Source: Cinclus cinclus
Lineage: Eukaryota > Chordata > Aves > Passeriformes > Cinclidae
Direction of reading: 5' to 3'
Length of the DNA: 64,000 nucleotides
Assembly (NCBI RefSeq): GCF_963662255.1
Contig: NC_085047.1
Coordinates: forward strand, 11,400,347 to 11,464,346
Both the position numbers and the translations under genes were made by a program. Below the pieces are notes generated by a model. That model did not search any database. It was not told the DNA's origin and was given only the letters and a program-made list of their open reading frames with translations. Below, piece by piece: positions 37,801 through 50,961 of the stretch. The first letter of the stretch is position 1. Every line of letters starts with the position of its first letter.

Positions 37801-40800
37801 ACCTCTTCATATACACTTGTACTGAGCAATAATATTTCTGAGTGTATGGGATGAAGTGCAAGGCAGTTGAGTCAGTCTGACATTTTTTGGTCACTGTGCA
37901 TATAAACACTCTTCTAGTACCACCTTTACATAGGTACCATACATGTATTTAATTGAGATTTAAAAAGCTGTTGGAGTGGATGCTGTGAATGCATATTAGG
38001 AATATTACTTAAAACCGTAAGCCTTGATATGATAAACCATAACAAGTCTGGAGGACTCATAATGGCTTATCATGTCAATAAAATGCACTTAAAAATCCCC
38101 AAGTGATTAGAAGGAGCCATTTCAGTCTATTATATCAATTGTTGTATGCTGAGAGCATGAGAGATTTATTTTTCTTTTCCATCCACTGTTTAAAAAAAAA
38201 AGAAAGGAGGAAATTAAATCATAATAAGCTATGTTCAAATAGAATCAAGGCACTAAAATAAACCCACAGAAGGCGATTTACAAATTATGGAAGGTAGTGA
38301 AAAGTTCTTTCCAAGGAGAGAATACTCTCATGTTGCATTTTGTCTCTCATTTTTAAGCACCACAGGATGGCTGATGGGTAGAGTGCATGCTTGCATCAAA
38401 GATATTACTGTTGAACTGGCGAGAAGTGTAAATTAAACATCATGTCACAAGAAATCAGAATAATTTTGGCATTTATACTAAATTATGACCTCCAGCACTT
38501 ACACACAGTGAAAATTGAATTGACTTTACTACCCCATGTGGTAGTAAAAGCTCAGCAAAGCTCAGTTGTAGCAGAAGAGACTGGTGATATTTTTCCTAAC
38601 CTAATACTTTTCCTGACTGATTTTTCCAGGCGTCTTCTTCACAGATGGGCAAAGGTTAAAGACGTAGCCCCCAAGGGTGACAGGGGCCTGATGTTTGTTC
38701 TTGCCACTCGGACAGCTTCATCCAGGGGCACTGGTTCTGAAGCAGATGTTTGGTGGGTGGTTTTCCATCCTGGAGGAGGTTTGTTAGACTGTGTGTTCCC
38801 CACGTGTTCCTCTGCCTTATGCCCATTTGCTCTTGTTACCTGGCCGGTGAGGCTCCTGTGGATCCAGCAGGCTTTGGGAGAAGGCAGGAGGGTCTGCCCT
38901 AACAAATGATCTTTGGTAAGAGATATGAGCTCATTTTGGAGGTGGCTATCGTGCTGGTCCAGTGTTCATCTTAGCCAAGGGAAAGCCTTGTTTGCTAACT
39001 TACACAGTTGAGTCTGGAAAGCTTGGAATTATTTTCTGCTGATAGTAAATAAAGTTTCCTTATATCACTTGTTTGCGGTCTCTGAACTGGATTACACAGC
39101 TGTTCTGTAACATGTCAAGCAGACCTGAGCTGGCTCTCTGGGGCCATCTTTGCAGATGGGTCTGGGACAGTCTTAAAATAGCCCCTGGGGGCAGATTGCT
39201 GGTGAAATTGGTGTCACGGCTCCCCAAGCTGGCGCAGTAGTCAGAGGGAGAGGCGATGGCTGCTCGGTGTCCTGCTCTCAGCAGACAAGCTTAACCTCTG
39301 CAGCACACACGTTTCAGCTGTTTAATGTCTGAATAGGTTAAGAGCATTCTGGGAAAGTGAATTTTTCTCTCCCAGCAGTATCCCTGCTATCTCACTTGCA
39401 GATATTACATCTTGCATTTAATGCAATCCTTCCAAACTGTTCGTATTCTCAAAGCCTGAGTCGTGCCTCTTCCTGCTGGTACAGAATTATACCCTGTTCA
39501 GTCCTGCACCCCACTCATGTGCTCAGGGTGCCCCTGGGACAAGGAGTGTGAGGCTGCAGATTTTGGGGGATCCTTAAGTAATGCAGCTGGGAGAATGGCA
39601 GGAGAAAGAAAATAAACAGGTTCGGGAGGTGGGGAAAAATGAGCCGGTGGAAGCCAGGGGAGGGAAGCAGTGGCAAGTAAACACAGCTGAACAAGAGGAA
39701 AAAGATGTTTATGTATGCTTGTTTAAGGTTTGCAGTGGGGATAGTTGCAAGTCTGTCTGTCAGGACAGTTTCTCCCCTCACAGCGCTGTGAACCCTTCGC
39801 CTTATTTACATGCTATTATATGCGAGTAAGAAATTTGGCGTCCAGTGAGGCTCGGCAGAGAAAAATGTAGATGGGTCTCAAGAACCGCAGTTTGAGGCTC
39901 AGCTGAAATAACATGGCAGAAGAGGCACATTCCCACCTGTACGTGCACATGTATGTATGTTCATGTGTGCAGTGCTGGCTTCTGCCCAAGAGAGGAGGCT
40001 GCTGATTGAATGGCTGCTTGGCAGGGACAGCAATTTAAGAGCGACTCAAAAATATGCATTGGGTTAAAAATGGAGATGGCATCCTAAGAAACATCCAGAG
40101 ATTTCATATCCTGAATTATCAAAGCTGAGGAAATGCTGGACGTAGAAATGCAGCCTCTGAGTTGTTAGTCTGCATCAGGCTGCACATTCTGGAGTAATGT
40201 TCCAAGATTCATTTTTCATTTTCTGATATCTTTTTGGGGCGAGAGACATGTAGTTGAACAAAGTAATCAATGAAACAAAAACAACAAAAGGGACAAATAA
40301 GAATATTCAAGATAAGATTTCATTGTGCAGAAATCTCTGAACAGGACATTTTTCAATCTGTTCTGTTATTTTTAAAGTATTTTTTTGACAAGCTTATGTT
40401 TCAGGCGGAGAGAAAGATAGAATAATGTTTTAAGACTCCAACAAAGATGCTGGAGAAACTAAGTTGAGAAAGTAGGCTGGGAACAAAAAGAAACCAGCAA
40501 AATAAACCTGAATAATTAAAATAAATAAAAAATACCATTATTAAAAGCACTGTTTGGAGTTTTACAGTTTTAAAACGTGATAGCCTCTCTAGATTTTAAT
40601 ATGTTGAACTAGAAATGTTAAAGAAATTATGGACATTTATGAACAAGTGAAAATGTTATGAAATTATGAACTCTTATAAAAATGGCTAAATTGCATCTGT
40701 CCAAATGATCACAGCAGGTTCTTTGGGAATGTAAGGAAAGACATTTATAATATTTTACGTTTTTTAAATACCTTGTCTTTGTGTCCCCTAGGAACTTCAA

Positions 40801-42159
40801 AAGAGCATTATGAGGGAGAGAAAAATAAGAGGAGCATGTTTACAAGTATTTGTAAGGTGATAAAAAATAGTTGTTTAAGACAGAGTGCTTAAATACATTG
40901 TCTACATTCATCATATGTGTCTGCGTGTGTGGATGTTGTACGGTTTATGTAGCATGCAGTCCGGTCTTATTGCAGTTATAGAAATGTTCGTGGCTCACTG
41001 TGACTTAGGCACATAAAACTGTCCTTTAAGAGATAATTTGTATTATTTACTGAAGACCAATACTTACACAATGGTGTAGTATCAGTAAATTAGTGTTTGC
41101 TTTGTTTTGGTTTATGCTTTGGGATAAAAACAGGTGAAGCTGGGATAAGTTTGTTTGTGAAAGCTTGGTGAATAATAATGAGAAGAAAAATCATCCCAGT
41201 CAAACTGAATAAAATCTGTAGATAGTATGAAGGATTTTCAGTGATCCATATTGTCCTTGGACTTGGCTGTTGCATTGTACTTTAAATGGAATTGATTGTG
41301 TGGTTGTAATGAAAGTAACGGATTGATTTCTATACAGAGTTACACAGAGTAAATAGAAAAATGTTCTTGTCTTGACCTGCATTCATAAACTAAAAATCAG
41401 TGGCTTTTGACCTAATCCTTAATAAAAAATGCAAATATAATATAGGAAATCGGAAGGTTTCTTTAATTCTTAGAAAATGTACTGTTTATCGGGTTTTGCT
41501 TGTGTGTTTTCTTGGATTTGAATTCATTTTGTTCAGGAATTCTAGCAACTGTAATCTGTTTTGTCTTCAAGGAAATTGTACTTTTTGTTCTTCACAGATT
41601 TTTGGAAAATATATTTGACTATTTCCTTTCTTATAATTCCCTTAACTATATGGCATTTTCCTTTATTTAATTAGAATATTTCTGATTTTTAGTACCTTCT
41701 CTGTTGAGCAGTTTCATGAGTGTGTGATCCATACATTTTTAGGTTGGTACTACATGCACTATTGTAGATTATTTCTAAAAGATAGTTCTGTCTGAACTGA
41801 ATATGCAGATCAACAGCTTTATGTTGTAATAAAAGGAGGAAAGCTGTTGATGGAAGTAAGGTGCAACATTCTTCCTATTTCAATAAACCTAACATATGCT
41901 TATATTATTGCAACAATTATCTCAGTAAAACATCATAGAGATATTTATGAGCAAAATCTATTACCCTTTTCTTTCTTTCTTTCTTTTTTGCATGTATGCA
42001 ATCGCGGTTCAGTCCCCAGTAAAATGCACGATCCAGCTGGTAAATTCTCTCATTGAGCTGTAAGCCAGGACTGCAATAAGCAAGATCCAAGTTACTGCAT
42101 TCATCAGTTTCTTGGTGAATTTTGTGACTTTATTTTTGGTGCTTAGGGTTTAATTTCTC

Positions 42160-42325
42160 ACTGAAGTGGAGCAGCGCATTGTGGCGCCACACAAACAAGA
42201 AGAGCGAAACAATAGAAACCCCAACGCACCGACGGCCACCGCTACTCCATTGTAGCTTCCAAAGGCACTCTATTCTTCCCAGCCCACTTGATATCCTGCA
42301 GGTTGTGGCAGTACAATTCACAGGA
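42160..42325. other. CpG-retaining candidate conserved non-coding element
   Basis: About eight CpG sites fall between 42174 and 42242 in AT-rich, CpG-poor surroundings, with no repeat similarity. Retained CpG in single-copy DNA can mark constraint. This is inference only. Confidence 0.2.
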
Positions 42326-45300
42326 AAAGCTTAGACATTGAGCTTGCACGCTTCTTGACTCCATTTTAAACCCTTTGTTCACACCGGGGTGGCATTTTTT
42401 CACACCACATGTGGCAGCTTTGACTCCTATCCAGCTTGTCGTATAGAATCAAAGTCTGTGATTTCTTACATTCCCAGTGTTGTCTCCTGAGTTGCTGTAT
42501 TCTTTGTTGCTTCCACAATATTACGAATTTTAATTTCATACATAGGACTTATAGACTACGGGATGAGACAACTGTACCTGAGCACTTAGAATTACTTAAA
42601 ATCAAAGCTGTTTGCAGGGAAGGGGAAGAATTCTTTTCCCCTCCCTCTTCTCTTTTAAGAAAATCTCGACACTGGCAATTAAAAACTGTGTGATGATTTT
42701 GATATATATTCATTCTGCCTGATGTATGTTTTGCAGAAAATAATTAAAATAATGCGCAATACTATATATTTTTTGATTTTAAAATTATATGGGTGCTTGT
42801 AGTTTGTTTCAGTATTAAAATATTATTGAAGAGATTCTTTTGTTGCACACAGACATCATCTGTTGTGCTCTCTTTTCCCTACTTTTCCAGACAACCTTCA
42901 TCTGCAATTCTGCTGAAAGTTTTATGTGCCATGTCAGTAACAAATTATACTTCAAACTAATTTTGAAGAGAACAAAACAAGTCTACTGATTTGAACGCCC
43001 CTAAAGTACATATGTTTGAAAGCTTATTAATGAAATATATATTGCTTAAATTAATGTCATTCAGTGTAGCTAAAATGCCACTTGACTCCTAAAACAAATG
43101 CTAAAATATATATTTCTTACTAAGAAACTTTACCATGGATTGCAAGTGCAAAGTGACAGGGAACAATAACATTTGGATAAAAATTGTCACAGGAATTAAT
43201 GTAACTTGTACTTCACACTTTTTGATATACTTTTAAAATGATCAATGAAAATTAAATGGATGTGTGATTTGAAAGAACGTTCTCAGTTCTGTGTATATTT
43301 ACAAATCTGTACATTCATTGTTGCTGGTTCACTCAGCTGAAGATAATAGAATAATTTCTCCTTGGCACATATGCTAGCCTGTACATTGACATGACACCCT
43401 AATAAATATTTTGACTCGAGAGCTGTTGTTTGTTGCTGTTTGTCAGGTGGTTAGAATGGTCTTTTGGCTGCCGCTCCCCTCGCGAACTAAAATATTAAAA
43501 TGTATGCTTTCAATCTAGCAGCTTTCTTACTGCGTTTTATACATTTTCTGACTGCTCATTCTTTCTTTAATATGCAGTACTGCTGTGTACTTAATGCATA
43601 CTGCTTATTCACCAAAATCCACCTAATTGCTTATGGTGTTTATGAAAGTCTTACATTGGTTTTATGTTTGCTTTTTTTAAGAATGACATGAAATTATATT
43701 ATGTAAGAGAATAGTTCAGTAAAAGCCTCTAGAAAGACAAAACAGCACTGTTCTTTTCTGGTTTATAAAAATATAATAATAATAATGGTGTTTGTTTATG
43801 GAACATTAGTTGTTAAGTGGTTAAATCGTCTTAGATGGTCTGACATGTAGCAGCACTGAATAACAGAAAGTCTTTTCCAATTAATCTTTATTTTGTATTT
43901 CAGTACAAAATCTCAAAGATATAAACTAACCCCTAGTAATAATTAATTTCCATTTAGAAGCACAGTTTTATTAGCTCTGCTAAGAAGCAGATTTTCTGTA
44001 ATTAAAACATTTAAAAATCCAAAATATATGAAAATAGACATTTAAGTCATGATTGTTTGAGTCTTTTTTTATTTTATTTTTGTCTGTGATTTTTTTAAAA
44101 AGATGAACACTCAAAGAACACATTAAGAATCCATCTTTTAAAATAGTTTTATTTTGAATACTAAATTATACAAAATTTATAGAAATGTTGAGAAGATCAA
44201 TGAATGCTTTAAAAAATTACATTAAAATGGATTTTTTAAAGTTACCTATTACTTTGAAAAGTAATTAATCTAAATTAACATTTCTATAGACAAAATGGGA
44301 CATTGTTTATTTCTTTTTTGCCAAGCATCTTAGCAGTTTCTGCAGTTTAACTAGCTAAAAGTCCAGGCGTTCTGAATGCAATTTTACATCATACAAAAAA
44401 GAGTTGTTTTATGAAAATTGAAACTATAAAAAGATGAAGCCTTTCAGAATGCAATACAGTAATTTGTGCTAAGCACTTATTTTCCAAAGCATGCTATAAG
44501 GAAACAAACATAAAATACTCATGCAAGCTTGCCCATTTACTGTTTAAATATTAAAACACTGACTCAGAAAAGCAATGTACACACACTTAGCAGAAAGTTA
44601 TTTTGTGATCACAGTTATCTACATCTAAACTTGACATCACACAACATTTTGAGAAGACTCAAGTATGAATTTCTCAGAAGTAAGACAAGTTCAGTAAGTG
44701 TATCAAAATTAGTTTACCTACTTTCACAGCGCATAATTACTGAAGAAAAGGCATGATCTTATTTCATTAAAGTGTCATCAAGCAGAAATATAGAATAAGC
44801 ATTTGTCAATATCCATTCCGGAAAATCCCAACTTTTATTTCTCGGTATTTCTTACTTTTCCCCATGTTTCTTCAGACACTCTTCACGTTAATATTTCTTC
44901 TATCTCCAGAAAAGAGAAAGGGTGGTGGGGGGGGAAACCCCAACAACAAACCCCCACAAACAATCAGCAAAAGCATAATTGGTTTATATTGCCTTTCAGC
45001 TTGTGGCCTGTCCTCATATTATTAAATCAGATCATACATACTCCCCTAAAATTCAGCTTGGAGTAATCCTCTGCTACTTAAGGCTGGATGAAAAGAGTAC
45101 TCATTGTGAATTATGTTTCATCTGTCACAATAACCTTCTTTATTCTTTCGTGCACCTCCCCTTTGCCTGCGGCAATTAGAGAAAATAGGTATGCCTTGAA
45201 GTATGAGATAGTGGAATCTCAAAAATATATATACTGATGTCATCTACAGACAGCTCTAGGTTAGCAGCATCCTGAAGAATATATAAGCCCTTTTAGATGC

Positions 45301-46309
45301 AATCCAGATTTTGTTAGAACAGACTAGAGGCTGGCATATTGTACGAGTAGGTGCTGATGGCTTTCACTAGATTATTGTTTTTTTGACAAGCAGTGATCAG
45401 AGATTTTGCCATGCTGTTAAAAGAAGAGTAAAAACTTGCTTACCGACTGATACAATTTTCCACGTTAGCTAAAATTCTGTTTGTTTTTTTGTTTTTAATT
45501 CGAAGGTGTTTGAGAATCTTTTTCTTCACTCCTCCCTGAAATTCCTGAAGTTCTGTTGAACTCTTTGACTGAACATTTCAGATACATTTTCTCAGTGGTT
45601 TAGCATGATTTTCGTAATTTCTTGCAGTGGTGGAGACATTTAACTGTTTCATCTTTAAAATAAAATACATATTGAAAAAAAAAAAGTTGACCAGTGATGA
45701 TCAAAAATATTTTTGCACTGGTATAGAAGAGCAAAACCCCATGCTATCAGATGTTAATTTTCTAAATTATTTGTCTTTTTGTATCAAGGGAAAAAAAGGG
45801 ATATAAACTCTTCTAGGGTTCTAGTCACCACTGTCAGGTTATTTTATCTACTGGAATAGCTGTCTTTTTTTTAAGACTATCTACTTTTTTGTATTTAATA
45901 AACAAGAAAAAACCAAAATATTTTATTTTATATTTTTACTTTTTTAATTAATGTTGTGGCTTTCCAAGTTCACATTTGTTTTTCTCTTGTGTTTTTTTTT
46001 AAAGCCTTATGGCAGCAAACCTCCAGTCGGTATCTTGTTTTGAAACCCATCACGATTCTGGACTGTTCATACCGATTCCAAATCAGCCTCCCTTGCACTT
46101 TAAGAGGGCTGATGTTAAACTGGGAATGATTAAAAGGGAAAGCACCTTTAAAAAAAAAATAGGTGCTAAATCAAGCAGGTTAAAACAAAGAGATTCTGCT
46201 GTGAGGCTGGTCTAACATTAAAACACGGTTATTAAAGTTCCTAAGAAATTGCTATACTACAAAAACCAATAATACTTTTGAATAAAGGAAGAGAGTTTGG
46301 CCCACTGCA

Positions 46310-46920
46310 CAGGTTTGGGCACAAAAGTGCTTGCTAAGCTATCTATTTCACACATGCAACGACAGAAGGTTCGATATTCATTCGATCGATGACTGAAAAG
46401 GCACAATGGCAAAATCGGACGGACTTCTTTTCAAATACAGATCTCCGATGTCCCCCTACAGTCTGCAGTCGCACGGCTGGTGGTGTGGCACAGACGGAGC
46501 AAGGGTTACATCAAGGCTGTTCTCTGGACCGTGCAAACAGTCTAGACCAATGACCTGCATCATCGTGCCCTTTGAAGAAGAGGCAAGTTCAGTCACGACG
46601 AAGAAAAATCAAGGCGTACCCCTTTTAACAATAGGGAGCAGCTCGTGGCTGCAAAGAGGTAAGCAGGGGTAAGCAAAAAAGGCATCTGCTTCCATGGTTA
46701 CAGGCCAAGCATGGGAACCTTGCTTTTGAAGAGGGACAGTTCTCAGGCTCCCTCACAGGCTATGTCATGCATTATAAGCAAAGGCAGGTTGAGCTGAAAT
46801 CCGCAGAGTTATTTCAGAGTAAAATGATACGCGAGCACATGGCTGTTAGCAAAAAAGAGTCACATGACTGTTTAGAAGCAGCCTTGCACTGTTTCTGAAT
46901 CGAGCCTTTCGTTCGGGGCA
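46310..46920. other. CpG-retaining segment, candidate regulatory element or lncRNA exon
   Basis: About 17 CpG sites lie between 46350 and 46650, far above the local rate, including two adjacent ATCGAT words near 46382. The segment is single-copy. Within it, 46462-46658 is bounded by CCCCCTACAG and AGAG|GTAAGC and stays open in the frame that starts at 46406. No protein family is recognised. It may be an exon, an enhancer or neither. Confidence 0.25.
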
Positions 46921-46931
46921 GTTTCTTACTC

Positions 46932-46938
<7 letters not shown>

Positions 46939-46963
<25 letters not shown>
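46939..46963 (+). repeat. Poly-T run of 25
   Basis: Uninterrupted T-run at the edge of the CpG-retaining segment. No retroposed copy is recognised in the minus orientation. Confidence 0.9.
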
Positions 46964-47815
46964 AATTTTTATTTTTCCTTCTCCGCTTTTGCAGCAAACT
47001 AAGAAAACTGGGAGAAGGTTTCTACAAAATAAACATTTGTTTGATACACATGATGCTGGCTATTCTCCTCCTCTAAACTGAAAAAAGGTCAAGGGTCAAT
47101 GTTTTATCGTGACAGGGCCACAAATCCTTTTGTTAACGTAGCTTTAGCAAATGCCATTTAAAATAAGATTTTGCTTTTCTTTCCAAGTGCATATTATTAT
47201 TAGTTTGACAAACTATGAAAGTAATGAATTTCTGTTTCTCTGCAATAACTTTTTTGTGCCAATATTTTGCCAATTCTTTTTCTTAATGTTTGGGCTCTAC
47301 AACGCTAATTTTTGATATTTGCAATTCTAGAAAAGACAGCTAAAATGCACACAAAATCAAAACATAACAGTCCTGTCATCTTCGGGGGGAAAAGAAAAGA
47401 GAATTATCTGCAGCCATAGGTAGTAAAAATGTGATCAGTGACTAAAAGCCTGTGGTGTAACCATTAACCTTTGAGAATCCTTGCTTGTACTTTGTTTCTT
47501 CTTGCTTTGTTTTTCTTTTAGCTGCTCTGTGTTACACTTCCTGAAAAATTAAAATGTGCAGTGTATTTGCCTTGGCAAAGGCATGCCTGGTTTTCAAATT
47601 GTGCTTATTATATCTGTTCTGTGACATTTTAACTGTTTGTGGTTGTTTGTAAATTTTGATGGCTTACTATTTTATTAGAATTTTACTGTTGAAGAGTTTG
47701 CTTTAATACCTTCTGATGCATATTATATTATGGTCTGTATTACTACAAGCTATAGCATTTGTCTTCTTATTATCAGTATGAGATTAATTCTATTCCAACT
47801 ATTCTTGTTAAAACT

Positions 47816-47828
47816 GGGGGGGGGGGGG
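47816..47828 (+). repeat. Poly-G run of 13
   Basis: Uninterrupted G-run; its length may be unreliable in the assembly. Confidence 0.85.
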
Positions 47829-49740
47829 AATGACAATGGGAGGGAAATGTCTGGAGAACTGGGGAACAGAGTTTAAAGTTCCAGAAACATTAATAATTGC
47901 TTGCATGATTTCTATCTGTATTTTTTCCTGCTCTTTAATAACTGTAGGGACCTGTGGTGCTTGGTAGAATTTGTATTGCTATTCTATAAATGTAATTAAT
48001 ATTTATGAGTGTATCAAGGGCAATATTTTCTCAGGGTATATTCTGAACTTTTGTTGATCTTTAAGACAGTTTAACTTCAGACTGAGGTCTGTGTATTTGA
48101 AATTAAATGATTATGTGAACCGACTGTAAGTTGCCCTCAAATAAAAGCAGCCTTTTTTTTTAAAAAAAGTTTTTGGCCTACACTGCACATTTATGGGCCA
48201 AAATTACCCAGAAGAATATCCCAAAAACTGCATAGGAAAATATAAACATGCCTACGAAAAATATAAATAGGCAATATAAGCAATTAAACATTAACAATAA
48301 AAAGTAGGAAGCCCATTATCTTAGAATGGTCAAAATCTGGTGTAATTGGATTCATTCTGGATAATTTATACCGTGCATATTAATTCACTTTTCAGCTGGA
48401 CTTTGACATGATTCCAAGCTGTACCTTTTCTCCAGAATATCCATTAACTAGTCCCATTAGTTTAAGAATCTTTTTGCTGTTCTTTTGTGTAGGCTGTTAG
48501 ATGCAATAAGACATTTTGATATTCCTGCTGAGCTACAGATGCCTGTTAATGGTGGCAAACATTTTATTATACTCACTGCACTTTACAAATTCATAGAGTG
48601 TATGGAAATGTTGTGTCTTCAGGTTTATTTAGGCTATGTGAAATTCTCTCAATTTTTTATACCTTGCAATGATAAATTAAAAGATTAAATAATCCATCAT
48701 ATGTATGGCACAAAGAGTGCAAAACACAGTGCTGTTGCATTTGGTATTCAAACACTGCTTGAAATTATTCTTATGCTAATAAAACATTCAGCTTTTTTTT
48801 TTAAGAAAGAGATTTGCTACTGGGAGATTTTTTTTAAGTGGAAGGTTTTCTTGTCCATTTTAATGTAATTGATAAGAAAATAATTTCTAAATTCACAGCA
48901 GTCTGCACAGTTTACCAAGGGGAGGATCTGATCTTAATTATATTCAAGCTCATTTCTTGAAATAATCTTCTCCTGTAAGGAGCTGAAGATAGAGTACTGC
49001 AATGAAGGATGTGTAAGACTCGGTGTTGAATGGAAAAGTTGCATCTCCTTGAGCAATGAAAACATGATTGTGAAACCATTAAGTTTTATTTCCACTGGTG
49101 TTGTAGTAGGGTGGTTTTTGCCATGTGTTGATGTCTTGCCCCAAAGCACACATGGTCCAGTCTCTCTAGTGTTGTTGACATTGAGGTTCTGCAAAACCTT
49201 TGGGCGGTTGCTTGAGCCATGTGCCAACTTTTCACCTGGTTAATTCAAGCAAAAGTTCAGGCTGCCAGTTTGAGGCCTTTTACTCCATTTCAGCCAGTGG
49301 TGACCAATAGCCAGAGATTTCTCTTTTGGGCCATTCATTTAAATGAAGGAGTAAATAATCTAAACATCTTATTCCCCTTCTTAAATACCTTAAAGTGCCT
49401 CAGGAAGCACCACTGTTTTGCAGCCTCCATGGTGAAGCTAATTCAGCTTCTCTGAACCAAGGTAGAAAACAGGGAGAAGTAGGGTTTGTTGGTTGATTTT
49501 TTTTAGTACAGAAGATGACTCCTGAATGTTGTGAAGTTCTGTGGTTTACACAGAAAGGATTATCAGGCACAATTGCTTTCATAAACAGTGCAATTCATGC
49601 TTTTGTTATCTCCAAAACTTTTTTTTTTTTTTTCCACAAGAGAGGTAGACAAACATTCTTCATGGTTTGCTCTAGGCAAGGTTTGCTGTGTCACCAGTTT
49701 ATTTTATGGGAGTTTTAGTCTGAATTGCTCACTTGAATTT

Positions 49741-49759
49741 AAAAAAAAAAAAAAAAAAA
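49741..49759 (+). repeat. Poly-A run of 19
   Basis: Uninterrupted A-run, with a T-run about 110 bases upstream at 49619-49633. Neither marks a recognisable retroposed copy. Confidence 0.9.
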
Positions 49760-50961
49760 GTGCCAAACCAGGACAAAGAGACCATGATCATTTTCAATGA
49801 AGGTGAGAATTCTGTAGTTTGGGACCATCTTTAAGCAATTTGCACTCTGACTTTAAGCAATTTTGACACTGTACTTTTTTTATGATATGCAACAATGGTG
49901 TAAATCATCATTTCAAGGACAGTAGTTTATCATGTTGTACATCCTAATAATCTACTGGATAAAACAAAGGCAGTGAAAACTAGATGAAACCCCAGGTCTT
50001 AGTCTGGCGATACAAGATGAATTACAGTTGACTGCAATTTAAGGAAAAGGCTCCTTTTAAGCCAATGTTTCTAAAAGCGCTGCCAGGTCAATCTCCACCA
50101 AAAACCCTTTGATCTTGTTCTTCAGATAATCCTTTTCTACATTACCTCAATGACACACCTGACTGTGGACTTCCTAAGGGCAAGGACTTGGAGAAGCCTA
50201 TGAAGCAAAGAATCACCAAAGCTTAAAATTGTGGTTGAATTTTGATAGCATGTGAAAGCCTCTAGACTTTCCTCCTTAAAACCAAGAGCCCTGATAGATC
50301 AGTGAAGTCAGCAAAAGTTATTTGCTTTTGATCCTGTTCATGGATTTACTTTGTTATGAACTTGGGAATGACTAACTCTATTCACTTTGATTTGGATAAA
50401 AAACAAATTAAGTCTCTCTGACTCCTGAGTATTCTTCTTATATTCTTCTTATGGGGTTGATAATTCCCACCACAAAAAGCCTTAGAAAGTCTGATTAAGT
50501 TGTTGTCCGTTATTCAAGTCTCCTTCCAAATGCATTGAATATAAATAACAGATGCAAGATGAACTCTCAAATGATCAGAAAGTCACATTTTCTCACTCAG
50601 GGTCATAGTTCTGTGAAGTTTTGAAATGGAAGTTAGTCTGATTCCAGGAGCATCTCAGGTGTATAAGTTTCTTTTCGGGGCTTTCATTTTCTGAGCCTCT
50701 GTTATGGATAAGTAGAATTCCCTTTAATGCTTATATCCTGTTCCCAGAAAGGGAATCTTTAACATTACAGAAATAACATTAGTCCAATATAACCTGATAT
50801 TTCTGGTAGCTTTTTAACAGAGACATGCAGAACAACAGCAATAACAGCTTTGTTCTTGTGTAGAACCTGGCTAAGTTAAAATCCCTATCACAAGTAATAT
50901 GATCTCAGGGCAAAAATAGTTATGGAAAAGAGCTGGTGTTGCCAAACAGACATACACTGCA

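Larger units (their letters stand above)
34091..50961. other. Single-copy AT-rich non-coding DNA
   Basis: About 17 kb with no recognisable transposon or gene. It contains G- and T-runs, a weak CTCF-like word at 36955, and CpG-retaining stretches at about 42.17-42.32 kb and 46.3-46.66 kb. The longest open frame is 155 codons (38442-38909), with no domain I recognise. Confidence 0.55.

Noticed and set aside
38442..38909. 155-codon plus-strand frame with an 88-codon minus-strand frame over it
   Set aside because: Somewhat GC-rich local sequence, no recognised motif, and both strands are open. Kept as unremarkable.
40792..40856. 65-bp open segment between CCCCTAG and AAG|GTGATA
   Set aside because: Weak donor, very short, no recognisable peptide and no partner exon.
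49741..49759. Poly-A run as the tail of a processed pseudogene
   Set aside because: No coding similarity upstream and no flanking duplication.
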